Of a stretch of 64,000 nucleotides of DNA, positions 19,077 through 28,190 are shown piece by piece (the stretch's first letter is position 1; each line of letters opens with the position of its first letter). A model generated the notes under the pieces. It worked only from the letters and a program-made list of their open reading frames with translations, did no database searches and was not told the DNA's origin. The stretch spans positions 372,001 through 436,000 of the forward strand of contig NZ_VEBF01000002.1 in NCBI RefSeq assembly GCF_007676705.1, read 5' to 3'. Both the position numbers and the translations under genes were made by a program. Source of the stretch: Paenibacillus xylanexedens (lineage in GTDB: Bacteria > Bacillota > Bacilli > Paenibacillales > Paenibacillaceae).

Positions 19077-19106
19077 ATTATACACCTGTTTCACTCCATA
19101 CGTCAA
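19077..19106 (-). promoter_or_regulatory. Candidate pdh operon promoter
   Basis: On the minus strand TTGACG (19101-19106) and TATAAT (19077-19082) are 18 bases apart, about 55 bases upstream of the pdhA start. The stretch just downstream of the -10 is very AT-rich and partly palindromic. Confidence 0.6.
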
Positions 19107-19277
19107 AGAAATCCGTAATTTTTTTATGTTTCCTGCCGGATTGTATGTATAACAGGGGTTTAATATTGGTATAACAGCATAATACATGTTTGCGTGTTTG
19201 ACCTAACCCCGCACAAGGGTAATCTTACCGTATTGCGCGGTCGAATGCAAAAAATTAACCGAGAAAGGTGACGTTTT

Positions 19278-20012
19278 ATGACGGATTCCCGCTATTTGAA
19301 ACGCACGATTGTGAAGGAAGAGATTGAAAGTCGCTACCTCGGAGAGAAGCGAACGCTCCGTATTTACCTTCCTCCGGGCTATAACGAATTGCTTAGCTAC
19401 CCTGTGGTTTATTGTCAGGATGGCGAAGAATTTTTTAATTTCGGACGAATTGCTACAACAGCTAACCAAATTATTCTGGACGAAGGAGCCGAACCTTTCA
19501 TTATTGTAGGGGTTCAGGTGGATGTGTCTGTGAGAACGCAGGAATATGCCCCATTTGGAGATCGGTTCAAGGCATATACCGCTTGCTTCGCTGAAGAGAT
19601 TATTCCCTATATAGAAGAGAAATATCCTGTACGCCCTTCTCCGCAGGAACGCATTCTTGCCGGAGACTCGCTCGGTGGCAGTGTTTCGCTTCATCTTGCT
19701 CTGTTATATCCGGATCTGTTCACACGTGTCATTAGTATGTCTGGTGCCTTCTACTCTGCTTCACAGGAAATCTATGCCGCGGCTGAAGATCTGTCTTGGC
19801 TCTCGATCTGGATGATCGTTGGTCTGCAAGAGACTGATTTTGAGGCAGACACGGGTACGTATGATTTTGTTCAATTAAACCGGGATACTCGAGACTTGCT
19901 GGAAAAACGTGGTGCCCTCGTCTCCTACCAGGAGAAAGACGGAAAACACCAATGGGGCTTTTGGCAGAAGGAATTGCCAGAAGCATTACTTTATTTTCTC
20001 CAGGAAAGATAA
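19278..20012 (+). CDS. Putative esterase, alpha/beta hydrolase
   Basis: Soluble hydrolase of 244 residues of the esterase D / enterochelin esterase-like family. The nucleophile elbow is LAGDSLGGSVSLH, with Ser at about residue 128; the likely His is in KDGKHQWGFW near the C-terminus, and RTLRIYLPPGYNE at the start is typical of the family. There is no signal peptide, so it acts in the cytoplasm. AAGGTGACG precedes the ATG. It stands alone on the plus strand with its own terminator. The substrate is not predictable. Confidence 0.88.
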   Translation: MTDSRYLKRTIVKEEIESRYLGEKRTLRIYLPPGYNELLSYPVVYCQDGEEFFNFGRIATTANQIILDEGAEPFIIVGVQVDVSVRTQEYAPFGDRFKAYTACFAEEIIPYIEEKYPVRPSPQERILAGDSLGGSVSLHLALLYPDLFTRVISMSGAFYSASQEIYAAAEDLSWLSIWMIVGLQETDFEADTGTYDFVQLNRDTRDLLEKRGALVSYQEKDGKHQWGFWQKELPEALLYFLQER

Positions 20013-20024
20013 AAGGACCACATC

Positions 20025-20056
20025 AACAAGCGGCTGAAATGCCGCTATTGTTCTTT
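20025..20056 (+). terminator. Intrinsic terminator of the esterase gene
   Basis: ACAAGCGGC / GCCGCTATTGT hairpin with one bulge and the tail TCTTTT. Confidence 0.65.
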
Positions 20057-20087
20057 TCCGTAATGATACCGCTTACAATTATAACCT

Positions 20088-20139
20088 GAAAAAGAAGCAG
20101 GATATCCTGCTTGCTTGAGTACCCTACTCCTGCTTCTTT
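20088..20139 (-). terminator. Terminator of the TRIC-phosphatase unit
   Basis: Minus-strand 12-bp stem AAAGAAGCAGGA / TCCTGCTTCTTT with a 25-base loop and T-rich tail. The inner palindrome GCAGGATATCCTGC at 20097-20110 can form a competing, smaller hairpin using the same arm. Confidence 0.65.
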
Positions 20140-20171
20140 GTCCGATTACAAGTAGGTATGAGATCATGTTA

Positions 20172-20642
20172 CTAGGCTAACGAATGCTCCTCTTCAATCT
20201 TTCTCAATAGAACATCACAGCCTGCATTAACCAGCTCGTACACCTCTTCGAAATTGCCTGTGTGATACGGGTCAGGTACTTCTCTGAGTTTTTCTTCCGG
20301 AAGCATGTCCATGAACTTGATGATTTCCGCCTCAGCTCCGCCTGGAACGTTGCGCACATTATCTGCATTGGAATTATCCATACACACAATGTAATCAAAC
20401 TGAGTAAAGTCTTCGCTGGCGAATTGTCTCGCTGCCATGTTGGCGTAAGAAATCTGGTACGAATCCAGCAATTTCCGAGTCCCTTCATGTGGAGGTTTGC
20501 CAACGTGCCAGTCACCTGTACCCGCTGAGTCCACACGAATCTGGTGTTCAAGCCCCTTCTCCACAACTTTCTGCCGCAGGACGGCTTCAGCCATTGGTGA
20601 GCGACATATATTGCCCAGACATACAAACAAAACGTGAATCAT
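20172..20642 (-). CDS. Low-molecular-weight protein-tyrosine phosphatase
   Basis: Protein of 156 residues in the LMW-PTP/arsenate-reductase-like fold. The P-loop CLGNICRSP (CX5R) is at residues 8-16 and the general-acid aspartate is in DPYHTG near the C-terminus, both as required for catalysis. B. subtilis has YfkJ and YwlE of this type; the DPYHTG context looks closer to YfkJ. AAGGGGG stands before the ATG inside the end of the preceding membrane-protein gene, with one base between the genes, so they are co-transcribed. Confidence 0.92.
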   Translation of the reverse strand: MIHVLFVCLGNICRSPMAEAVLRQKVVEKGLEHQIRVDSAGTGDWHVGKPPHEGTRKLLDSYQISYANMAARQFASEDFTQFDYIVCMDNSNADNVRNVPGGAEAEIIKFMDMLPEEKLREVPDPYHTGNFEEVYELVNAGCDVLLRKIEEEHSLA

Positions 20643-20643
20643 A

Positions 20644-21345
20644 TTATTCCCCCTTGCTTAGCGTACCTTGAAGTACCGACGATGTTGGCTGTGTTACGAT
20701 GCTCTCCGGCTGAGGATTGACGTCCACCGTTCCTGATGGCACCAACGAACGACGGGGTAGCTTCCATTTATAATGTACAGAACACATCCGGAAGAACACA
20801 ACGGCTGCGAAACACAGTAACAGCCCTACATTCGTTGTTAACCAACCCATACCTATAACGAAACCGGCTGTCATTGCCCATACAGCATAAATCTCATCAC
20901 GTAATACAAGCGGTTTACGTCCAGCGAGCACATCACGAATAACGCCTCCACCAATACCAGTCATTACTGCTGCAACGATAACTGCGCTAATAGGATGTCC
21001 CATGTTCGCCGCGTACAATGCGCCCTGAATTGCAAATGCTGCGAGTCCGATTGCATCAAATAACGCCTCTGTTCGCTTCCAGTGACCAATCCACTTAAGA
21101 GGCAGGATAAACGCAATGGCTACAGATACCAAAGCCAACATAATAAGTGATCCCTGACTCCATAGTGTCGTTACAGGTATCCCTATAAGTACATTACGGA
21201 TAATACCGCCTCCGAATGCAGTCACAAGTCCAAGTACCAGCACGCCCAAAATATCATATTCCTCTTCCATTGCCACGAAAGCACCAGACATTGCAAATGC
21301 GATGGTACCTATAATACTGAATACTTCAAAAACGTGTAAGTCCAA
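20644..21345 (-). CDS. TRIC-type (UPF0126) membrane protein
   Basis: Membrane protein of about 233 residues made of two repeats of three helices, the pattern of the bacterial TRIC/UPF0126 cation channel family. Each repeat has the glycine-rich motif GGGIIRNVLIG and GGGVIRDVLAG. I place the start at TTG 21345, ten bases after GAGG; the longest frame starts three codons earlier. The long loop and C-terminal tail are cytoplasmic. Function in bacteria is poorly defined; potassium conductance has been shown for some members. The phosphatase gene follows directly. Confidence 0.88.
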   Translation of the reverse strand: MDLHVFEVFSIIGTIAFAMSGAFVAMEEEYDILGVLVLGLVTAFGGGIIRNVLIGIPVTTLWSQGSLIMLALVSVAIAFILPLKWIGHWKRTEALFDAIGLAAFAIQGALYAANMGHPISAVIVAAVMTGIGGGVIRDVLAGRKPLVLRDEIYAVWAMTAGFVIGMGWLTTNVGLLLCFAAVVFFRMCSVHYKWKLPRRSLVPSGTVDVNPQPESIVTQPTSSVLQGTLSKGE

Positions 21346-21476
21346 CCTGTTCAAACCTCACTTTTCAAGTCATCTCCGTGTCGCTCTACCCATTGTATCC
21401 GCGAGCACTGAAATTGTGCAACCACATTTTGTGGATTATACTGGTTTGGTGAAAGAATTAGGAAGGATGAAATGAA

Positions 21477-22118
21477 ATGACGATAAAACGAATTGTTATT
21501 TTTACAGGCGGGAACTTATCTGTGGAATTACTTCAGGAAATACAAGAAGATGACATGATTATCGCGGCCGATCGCGGTGCACTATTTTTGATTGAACACG
21601 GCATTCAGCCTCACATTGCAGTGGGTGACTTCGACTCTATTACCGAAGAGGAACTTACAATTGTAAGTAACAATAGCATTAAATTCATTACATGCGACCC
21701 AGTTCATAAGGATCTTACTGATACAGAAATGGCCTTTGAGACAGCACTAGATCACGAACCTTCTCACATCTTAATGTTTGGTGCTACAGGTACACGTATG
21801 GATCACACACTCGCCAATGTACATATTATGGTTCGCGCGATGCAGCATCACATCTCCTGTGTCATACAGGACAAACACAACTACATGACACTGACAACAT
21901 CCAGAGCTGTGGTTGAGCACCGTGACTATAAATATGTTTCTCTGCTCCCCTTGACTCATGAAGTTACAGGAATAACTCTGGAAGGTTTTATGTATCCACT
22001 GGATCAAGCCACGATTCGCATGGGACAATCCTTGGGTGTTAGCAACAAACTATTAGGTACTTCGGGTACAGTCACCATCGATAGTGGCTTACTACTGATT
22101 ATTCAGAGCAAAGATTGA
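21477..22118 (+). CDS. thiN: Thiamine diphosphokinase
   Basis: Converts thiamine to thiamine diphosphate using ATP, the last salvage step. The 213 residues carry the family signatures AADRGALFL, VGDFDSI, a DLTDTEMAFETAL segment, GATGTRMDHTLAN and the C-terminal MGQSLGVSNKLLG. GGAAGGA precedes the ATG. It stands alone, apart from the riboswitch-controlled thi operon 6 kb away, and has its own terminator. No TPP aptamer was seen upstream. Confidence 0.95.
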   Translation: MTIKRIVIFTGGNLSVELLQEIQEDDMIIAADRGALFLIEHGIQPHIAVGDFDSITEEELTIVSNNSIKFITCDPVHKDLTDTEMAFETALDHEPSHILMFGATGTRMDHTLANVHIMVRAMQHHISCVIQDKHNYMTLTTSRAVVEHRDYKYVSLLPLTHEVTGITLEGFMYPLDQATIRMGQSLGVSNKLLGTSGTVTIDSGLLLIIQSKD

Positions 22119-22198
22119 ATCTATTAGCATGCTTTATCGTTATTTATTACGTTATTGTAACCAGTGATTCATTGAAGAAAATAGGTTCACACGTAATA

Positions 22199-22225
22199 AA
22201 GACCCTTGATATTCAAGGGTCTTTT
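22199..22225 (+). terminator. Intrinsic terminator of thiN
   Basis: AAGACCCTTGA-TA-TTCAAGGGTCTT hairpin followed by TTTC. Confidence 0.85.
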
Positions 22226-22414
22226 CTATTTCATCAATTTGTGTCATTCGTCAATGATTAATTTTTTGACATTTTTAATTGTATTTTAATAAACATACCC
22301 AATCCACTGTGGCGCAAGGGATTACACTCCCCTATCCAATTTCTAGGCTGTTACAAAGCTGTTATACTCGCTCTAGCAACTTAACGAAAACGAATTTTGG
22401 AGGTACTAACTAAC

Positions 22415-22915
22415 ATGAAAACAAACATCTTTGTCCAAAAGGCCGTAACCGTCGGGTTGTGCGCTACACTAGGTTTTGGAGCTGTACTAATGACTAACGC
22501 ACCTGTTGCACAGGCAGCAACTGCTTCTGTATCCACAGGTCAACAGATTGTTAACTATGGCAAAAAATTCACTGGAACTCCATATAAATTTGGTGCTTCA
22601 ACTTCAACAACCAAGGTTTTTGACTGCTCTTCTTTTATGAAATATATTTTCAAAAAGTATGGTGTAGATTTGCCGCGCACTTCCGTGAAACAATCCAAAG
22701 AAGGTAAAGCTGTGTCTAAAGCTAATCTTCGTGTCGGAGATCTGGTGTTCTTCTCCAGTGGCAGCCGTTCCACAGGTTCCAATGTCACTCACGTAGGTGT
22801 TTATGCCGGGAACGGCAAGATTCTGCATACGTATGGATCACCAGGCGTAACCCTCTCGGATCTGAACTCAGGTACTTGGAAGAGAACATATGTTAAAGCT
22901 CGTCGTGTACTTTAG
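22415..22915 (+). CDS. Secreted NlpC/P60 cell-wall peptidase
   Basis: Small exported protein of 166 residues. A Sec signal peptide (MKTNIFVQKAVTVGLCATLG ... APVAQAATA) is followed directly by one NlpC/P60 domain, with no SH3 or LysM wall-binding module. The catalytic cysteine is in KVFDCSSFMKYIF, the histidine in VTHVGVYAG and the third residue in KILHTYG. The family cleaves gamma-D-glutamyl-diaminopimelate or related bonds in peptidoglycan stem peptides. The start is ATG 22415, ten bases after GGAGGT; the TTG at 22397 lies within that site. Confidence 0.93.
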   Translation: MKTNIFVQKAVTVGLCATLGFGAVLMTNAPVAQAATASVSTGQQIVNYGKKFTGTPYKFGASTSTTKVFDCSSFMKYIFKKYGVDLPRTSVKQSKEGKAVSKANLRVGDLVFFSSGSRSTGSNVTHVGVYAGNGKILHTYGSPGVTLSDLNSGTWKRTYVKARRVL

Positions 22916-22939
22916 AAACTTATCATAGCTAATCAGTAA

Positions 22940-22972
22940 GGACCGGAGGTTTCTATCCGGTCTATTCTTTTT
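22940..22972 (+). terminator. Intrinsic terminator of the NlpC/P60 gene
   Basis: GGACCGGA / TCCGGTC hairpin with an AT-rich loop, then TATTCTTTTT. Confidence 0.75.
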
Positions 22973-23025
22973 ACCCTCATTTTGCCACACTCTAAACTGG
23001 TGATTCATGGAATTCGCTGTATAAT

Positions 23026-23739
23026 CTAATTTTTGTCGTGAAGCATGTAACCAATCCCACGCACGGTATGAATCAGTTTCACACTTCTACCCTTGTCCAC
23101 TTTAACTCTCAAATGTTTGATGTATACATCCACTACGTTAGTATCCATTGCATACTCGTAACCCCATACTTCCCGCAAGATATCACTTCGCGTACATGCT
23201 TCATTTACATGCAACGCCAAGAATTCGAGCAATTCATACTCTTTTGGCGTTAATGTTAAGTACTCCCCAGCACGATTTACCCTTCTTGAGCGCAAATTCA
23301 CTTTAAGATCATGAACTACAATTACTTCTTCACCTTCTTGCTTTACATTCGCAAAAACACGCAATAAATTCCGTATTCGGGCCAGCATCACGTTTAAGTG
23401 AACAGGTTCCTCCATCACGTCGTTAGCTCCATAATCCAGCCATTCCACGATGAACTGAGGAGATACATTTGAAGTGATAACGAGTAGAGGTATAACCTGA
23501 CCTTTATCTATCCACTGTTTCAGCTCTTCTTTCTTCTGTTGGCTCCGATAGCCCTGACCCTTTTCACTATCTACCAGGATGATCAGATTGATATGTAACA
23601 ACGATGGCTCAACGGATTGGTTAAGTTCAGACCATTCCTTACGGTGTACCTCATACCCTTCGGAACATAGTACATCCTGAATAAGGTCAACCTGCTCTCC
23701 TGCTCCCATCAACAATATGGCTGTTTTCACTGTTCTCAC
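23026..23739 (-). CDS. Atypical OmpR-family regulator with degenerate receiver
   Basis: DNA-binding protein of about 237 residues. The C-terminal winged helix is intact (LTLTPKEYELLEFLALH, VDVYIKHLRVKVD, HTVRGIGYML). The N-terminal domain folds like a receiver but lacks the usual acidic pair (MGAGEQ in its place) and has Glu where the conserved lysine would be (MEEPVHLN). The start is one of two GTG codons at 23739 or 23730; the ATG at 23820 lies inside the terminator of the thi operon. No kinase is nearby, so it probably acts without phosphorylation. Confidence 0.82.
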   Translation of the reverse strand: MRTVKTAILLMGAGEQVDLIQDVLCSEGYEVHRKEWSELNQSVEPSLLHINLIILVDSEKGQGYRSQQKKEELKQWIDKGQVIPLLVITSNVSPQFIVEWLDYGANDVMEEPVHLNVMLARIRNLLRVFANVKQEGEEVIVVHDLKVNLRSRRVNRAGEYLTLTPKEYELLEFLALHVNEACTRSDILREVWGYEYAMDTNVVDVYIKHLRVKVDKGRSVKLIHTVRGIGYMLHDKN

Positions 23740-23801
23740 CCGGCCTGTCTCTATCCTTCTGCTCGCAGCAAAGGTTGGTACAGTTATCATGCCGTAAAAT
23801 G

Positions 23802-23833
23802 AAAAAGTCCATTCCCTCAAGGGAACAGACTTT
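23802..23833 (-). terminator. Intrinsic terminator of the thi operon
   Basis: Minus-strand hairpin AAAGTCTGTTCCCT / AGGGAATGGACTTT followed by TTC, 15 bases past the thiF stop. It overlaps the upstream end of the longest frame of the next regulator gene. Confidence 0.82.
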
Positions 23834-23847
23834 GCTTCATTTTTGCC

Positions 23848-24897
23848 TCAACCAAAGTAGCGGTGAACGAGTGTACGAGCTTCAGCTGTATCTTTTGTTC
23901 CGTGAACAAGAACACGTCCATCCTGGAAAATGACCATTCTATGAGCTCCTGTTGTAAAAGAGACCAAAAAAGGATTGGATTCCACTTTTCCTTCTTTAAG
24001 CCTGTCCAGGCGATCCGCTGTATGTTGAAGATCCAGATTCATGCGCCGTGCAGGTCGGATCTGAACGGTATCCCTGCCACACAACACATCTGTTTTCTCC
24101 AGATTGGACGCAGAAAGATACGGATAGGTTGCCGAATCGCTGCAGGAAGGGCAGTCTTGCTTTTTCGCACCATCCACATTAATGGATATGTATTCGTTCC
24201 TCCACACGTCAAATGACAACAACTTGCGTCTCAGTGCACCCCGGTTGCCGCTAAGCAACTTCATCGCTTCTGCTGTCTGATTCGCCGTTACCATCTGTAC
24301 CGCTTGAGGAATAATGCCAGACGTATCACAGGTATCTCCCCCAAGAGGGACTTCTCCCAGCAAACAGTTCAAACATGGCGTGTCTCCAGGCATAAACGTA
24401 TAGGTAATGCCGTAACTGCCCACACATCCACCATATATCCAGGGAATACGGTATTTCTGTGCCATATCATTCATGAGTAGTCTGGTATCAAAATTATCCG
24501 TTGCATCCATGATCAAGTCTGCATGTTGAACGAGTTCTTCCAATTCATCTACTCTGACATCCAACACTTTGCCTTCCACATGAACGGTGGAATTAATGGC
24601 AGATAGACGTTTTTCCGCTGCCATCGCCTTCGGCATCCGCTCAATCGCGTCCTGTTCGACATATAATTGCTGACGTTGCAGGTTACTCCACTCCACATAA
24701 TCACGATCCACGATCGTTATGTGCCCGATTCCTGAGCGAACTAACGTTTCAGCAATTCCTGTTCCGAGTGCGCCAGCGCCCACGATTAAAACTCTACTGT
24801 CGCTTAATTTGGCCTGGCCTTCCTTGCCTAGCGGCGCATAACGTTCCTGTCTGGAATACCGATCGGCCTGCTCGGGAGATGTTAATTGATCTGTCAT
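23848..24897 (-). CDS. thiF: Sulfur-carrier adenylyltransferase ThiF
   Basis: E1-like enzyme of 349 residues that adenylates the C-terminal glycine of ThiS so that sulfur can be added. The nucleotide-binding motif is [17 protein letters not shown], followed by the Arg finger region [18 protein letters not shown], the conserved cysteine segment [14 protein letters not shown], and zinc cysteine pairs CLNC and CPSC. About 90 extra C-terminal residues follow the second pair; they look like a small additional domain and not rhodanese. It overlaps thiG by four bases (ATGA). Confidence 0.92.
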   Translation of the reverse strand: MTDQLTSPEQADRYSRQERYAPLGKEGQAKLSDSRVLIVGAGALGTGIAETLVRSGIGHITIVDRDYVEWSNLQRQQLYVEQDAIERMPKAMAAEKRLSAINSTVHVEGKVLDVRVDELEELVQHADLIMDATDNFDTRLLMNDMAQKYRIPWIYGGCVGSYGITYTFMPGDTPCLNCLLGEVPLGGDTCDTSGIIPQAVQMVTANQTAEAMKLLSGNRGALRRKLLSFDVWRNEYISINVDGAKKQDCPSCSDSATYPYLSASNLEKTDVLCGRDTVQIRPARRMNLDLQHTADRLDRLKEGKVESNPFLVSFTTGAHRMVIFQDGRVLVHGTKDTAEARTLVHRYFG

Positions 24898-25664
24898 GTA
24901 TGAACCATTCCTTCCACCGGACTGCTGGCTGCTGCATAACGCTTCACGGGAATCATGCCTGCCTCATATGCGAGTCTACCTGCCTCTACCCCCATTCGCA
25001 TCGCTTTAGCCATGCTCACCGGATCTCCTGATCCGGATACGGCTGTATTCAATAATACGCCATCGGCACCAAGTTCCATGGCATAAGCAGCATCTTTAGG
25101 AGAGCGCAACCCTGCGTCCACAATTACAGGTACATCGGCCTGCTCAATGATGATCTCAAGGTTATAGGGATTAATGATGCCTCTACCAGCTCCGATGGGA
25201 GAAGCGCCAGGCATTACAGCATGCACGCCAAGCAATTGCAGCCTTTTGGCCAGAATGACATCATCCGAAATATAAGGCAATACAGTGAAGCCCTTTTCAA
25301 GCAAAATTTCGCAAGCCTTGTACGTTTCAATCGGATCTGGGAGCAACGTCTTTCCATCTCCGATAACTTCGACTTTTATCATATCACAAAGTCCAGAAGC
25401 TCGTGCAAGCTCGGCAATTCGCACCGCCTCTTCCGCAGTGGAAGCTCCAGCTGTATTCGGCAGAAGAGTGTATTTATCGAGATCCAACGTATCCAGGAAA
25501 TGCTTCTGGTTACGCTCCTCCAGATTCAGACGACGAACAGCAAAGGTTAGAATCTCCGTCTCAGATGCTTCCACAGCCTGGCTTTGCACTTCAAGATCAG
25601 AAAATTTGCCTGTTCCGAGCAACAATCTGGACTCAAACGTATATTTACCAATATTCAACATCAT
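24894..25664 (-). CDS. thiG: Thiazole synthase
   Basis: Forms the thiazole ring of thiamine from deoxyxylulose phosphate, dehydroglycine and ThiS-thiocarboxylate. The 256 residues include the Schiff-base lysine in MIKVEVIGD, plus [37 protein letters not shown] and [23 protein letters not shown] 25664 overlaps the thiS stop by one base (TGATG); a TTG at 25667 and an ATG at 25661 are alternatives. GGAGGCGG at the end of thiS serves as the ribosome site. Confidence 0.96.
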   Translation of the reverse strand: MMLNIGKYTFESRLLLGTGKFSDLEVQSQAVEASETEILTFAVRRLNLEERNQKHFLDTLDLDKYTLLPNTAGASTAEEAVRIAELARASGLCDMIKVEVIGDGKTLLPDPIETYKACEILLEKGFTVLPYISDDVILAKRLQLLGVHAVMPGASPIGAGRGIINPYNLEIIIEQADVPVIVDAGLRSPKDAAYAMELGADGVLLNTAVSGSGDPVSMAKAMRMGVEAGRLAYEAGMIPVKRYAAASSPVEGMVHT

Positions 25665-25867
25665 CAACCGCCTCCTACAAAATGTACAATCTCGATTCGA
25701 TCGCCTTCTCTTAATGCCGTCGTTTCATGATACTCACGTGTTAAAATATGCCTATTCAGCTCAACAACTACAGTCTTGACTTGCAGATCAAAAGATTTAA
25801 GCAGTTTGTCCACACGATTCAATCCGTCTTCAATCTCCATCCGTTGACCGTTTACTATGATGTTCAC
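25664..25867 (-). CDS. thiS: Sulfur carrier protein ThiS
   Basis: Ubiquitin-like carrier of 67 residues whose C-terminal Gly-Gly (HFVGGG) is adenylated by ThiF and then thiocarboxylated. The core [21 protein letters not shown] and [12 protein letters not shown] fit the family. It starts with GTG and overlaps thiO by four bases (GTGA). Confidence 0.95.
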   Translation of the reverse strand: MNIIVNGQRMEIEDGLNRVDKLLKSFDLQVKTVVVELNRHILTREYHETTALREGDRIEIVHFVGGG

Positions 25868-27102
25868 TGCACCACTCCCTTTCTGTTCAATCGCTCAGGA
25901 CTCAGCTCCTCGATCCCGAGTTCTTCTGAGCTATTGCCCTCAAGCAATTCAGCCATTAGTCTGCCTGTTATTGCACTGAGCAAAATACCATTGCGATAAT
26001 GCCCAAAGGCGGCGAACAAACCGGGAACACTCTCGCAAGCACCTATATAAGGCAGTCCATCCGGAGTGGCTGGTCTCACGCCTGCCCATGCTCGCAAAAA
26101 TCGAGCTTCTTTCAGTCCAGGTACCCAATAGGTAGCTGCTGTTAGCAGCTTCTGTACACTCTGGACTGAAACGTTCAGATCCGTTCTGCCAGGCAGACTG
26201 GTTGCCCCAAGCCAAACTTCTCCATTGGCTTTCGGAACAATATAGATGTCTTCGGCATACACCGTTCTGTCAGGTCTGTACCCTGCATGTTCAGCTGAGA
26301 ACTGAACGGCGGCTATTTCTCCTTTTACCGACCACACAGGCAAGCTCAGATTTACATGTCTCATTAATTCTTCACTCTGTAATCCAGCCGCTATAATGAC
26401 ATGTTTGCATGTCATCTCACCGATCGATGTGGTGATCCCCTGTACACCATGTTCGTTTGCTTGCACGTGTATATCCTTTATCCCTTCCATCACCCGTGCT
26501 CCCATTGCTTGAGCTGATGCGGCGTATGCCTTTGTTAGATGGACAGGAAGAATTTCACTCTCGCAAGGCCTGCAGTAGGCTCCATACGTATCTCTATTAA
26601 GCCATGATGCCTCCTGTTGCACTGTGTAACGATCCCACCATACCTCATCAGCAGACAAAGCAGAACTTCGATTGTTCTTATAGCTGCTTACTTCACTGTA
26701 TGAACGAAATGGGGTCAGGAATCCTTGGCGTTGCAGACCAACCTCTACCTCACTGAGGGTAGCCATTAGTACCGTTTGCTCATGAAGTAACTGCCTGCTC
26801 TGCCTGGCAAGCTTAGCCATCAAAGGATGAGCAAAATCTTCACTGTCTGCTGCCAGCATTCCAGCCGCGGCGCACGAAGTTCCTCCCGCGATTGCTGAAC
26901 GCTCTACCAACAGTACATCTTGTCCACGAGAGGCAAGCTCATAAGCAATGGCACAACCAACGACGCCTCCACCTACAATAATGGTTTCGGCATGAATCTT
27001 ATCCGGTCTATACGTAATACTTTTACTTGTTGATTCCGGTTCGGACTTCAGTTGATGACTGAACTGATTTCTGTTCTGACCCGTTATGTTCTCTTTCATC
27101 AT
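25864..27102 (-). CDS. thiO: Glycine oxidase
   Basis: FAD enzyme of 412 residues that oxidises glycine to iminoglycine for thiazole synthesis, the aerobic replacement for ThiH. The dinucleotide motif IIVGGGVVGCAIAYELASRG begins at about residue 41 after a roughly 40-residue N-terminal extension that B. subtilis ThiO lacks. The C-terminal FAD motif ACESVPGLFAAFGHYRNGILL is intact. AAGGAG precedes the two adjacent ATG codons. The function of the extension is unknown; part of it might not be translated if an internal start is used. Confidence 0.93.
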   Translation of the reverse strand: MMKENITGQNRNQFSHQLKSEPESTSKSITYRPDKIHAETIIVGGGVVGCAIAYELASRGQDVLLVERSAIAGGTSCAAAGMLAADSEDFAHPLMAKLARQSRQLLHEQTVLMATLSEVEVGLQRQGFLTPFRSYSEVSSYKNNRSSALSADEVWWDRYTVQQEASWLNRDTYGAYCRPCESEILPVHLTKAYAASAQAMGARVMEGIKDIHVQANEHGVQGITTSIGEMTCKHVIIAAGLQSEELMRHVNLSLPVWSVKGEIAAVQFSAEHAGYRPDRTVYAEDIYIVPKANGEVWLGATSLPGRTDLNVSVQSVQKLLTAATYWVPGLKEARFLRAWAGVRPATPDGLPYIGACESVPGLFAAFGHYRNGILLSAITGRLMAELLEGNSSEELGIEELSPERLNRKGVVQ

Positions 27103-27116
27103 CTCATCTCCTTGAT

Positions 27117-27779
27117 TCAGCGCCGCAGACTTTCTGTATTAACGATAGCCTGTCTTAATGATGCAGCAGCTCGATCCGGTGAATCGTTCCCCCATAAGTA
27201 CGAGATCACGGCAACTCCTTGTGCTCCCGTTGAGCGGATCGCGCGAATGTTCGCCGGTTCAATGCCCCCAATCGCAATGACAGGAACGGAGACACCAGAG
27301 CACACTTCAGCAAGAGCATGCAATCCTCTTGGGTCAAGGTCAGGCTTACTATTGGTTGCATAGACATGCCCGAAGAAAAGGTAATCGGCTCCCCGTTCTT
27401 CAGCGATTTTTGCCTCATCGATTGAATGAACAGATACACCCAGACGAAGTCGCTGCATATTGTTTATGACAGAAGTGTTGTACCTAGGCATAGCCTCTTG
27501 CCCCCAGTGCACACCGCCATAGATGTCATTCTGTGGGAACAGCTCTGAACCATTGATAACGATGCGGCAAGATGGAACTCCAACACCACGCAAACTTTCA
27601 GCCCAACCGATTTTTTCTTGCCATGTGAGTTGTTTCTCTCGTATGTGAATATAGTCCACCCACGGCCAGACCTCCTTTGCTGCTTTCACAAAAGAGGCTT
27701 GATCTCCAGCCCCCGTAGATACAACATGCAGTTCAAATGATCCGTGTACATGTTCATGAGAAATTACCGTGCCGTTCAT
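27117..27779 (-). CDS. tenI: Thiazole tautomerase TenI
   Basis: TIM-barrel protein of the ThiE/TenI family. The sequence fits TenI better than ThiE: ELHVVSTGAG, YIHIREK, GVSVHSIDEAKIAEERGADYLFFGHVYATNSKPDLDPRG (in overlapping parts) and PVIAIGGI resemble B. subtilis TenI from memory, while the ThiE diphosphate-binding serines are not evident. It aromatises the thiazole product of ThiG. The start is unsettled: ATG 27779 directly abuts AAGGAG with no spacer, and the longer frame opens at TTG 27812, right after the leader terminator. Length is 220 residues from 27779. Confidence 0.85.
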   Translation of the reverse strand: MNGTVISHEHVHGSFELHVVSTGAGDQASFVKAAKEVWPWVDYIHIREKQLTWQEKIGWAESLRGVGVPSCRIVINGSELFPQNDIYGGVHWGQEAMPRYNTSVINNMQRLRLGVSVHSIDEAKIAEERGADYLFFGHVYATNSKPDLDPRGLHALAEVCSGVSVPVIAIGGIEPANIRAIRSTGAQGVAVISYLWGNDSPDRAAASLRQAIVNTESLRR

Positions 27780-27810
27780 CTCCTTCCATGCGTGAATGCT
27801 ATGAAAATAC

Positions 27811-27840
27811 AAAAAAAGCCACTCCCGTAGGGGAGTGGCT
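27811..27840 (-). terminator. Riboswitch expression-platform terminator
   Basis: Perfect 10-bp hairpin AGCCACTCCC-CTAC-GGGAGTGGCT on the minus strand followed by seven T residues. It stands between the TPP aptamer and tenI, so termination when TPP is bound is the natural reading. Confidence 0.9.
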
Positions 27841-28017
27841 GCGTATTAATGATTGGAGCAGATGACTGACTGATGCATACAGTTCATTTCGTACAAAACA
27901 GCTATGGAACTTATACCCATAACTTATACAAGGAACTGCATGTTTCAATTCGCTAAGCAGACAGTTGAAATTCCTTCGAATTTCCGTTTGCTCAGGTCAT
28001 TTACTGAAACGCGCGCG

Positions 28018-28110
28018 CCACTTCCCTACGCTGGTATGATCCAGATCAGGTGCAAAGGGTCCAGAATCGCATTCTTCCATCTCAGCCGCATCGTGCGGCC
28101 CCCCTAGTGT
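28018..28110 (-). promoter_or_regulatory. TPP (THI-box) riboswitch aptamer
   Basis: The minus strand carries the conserved aptamer elements in order: ACACTAGGGGGGCC, GGCTGAGATG, ACCCTTTGCACCTGATCTGG, ATCATACCAGCGTAGGGAAG and GTGG. Its optional P3 arm is short. About 180 bases downstream is a strong terminator and then tenI-thiO-thiS-thiG-thiF. Binding of thiamine diphosphate should close the terminator and shut off thiazole synthesis. Confidence 0.97.
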
Positions 28111-28190
28111 TCATATGAAGTTGTAGTTTATGTTACCATAGACGGTTTTTTTTGTCACCGTTCAATTCTATTAAACGTTCCCTGAATCGT

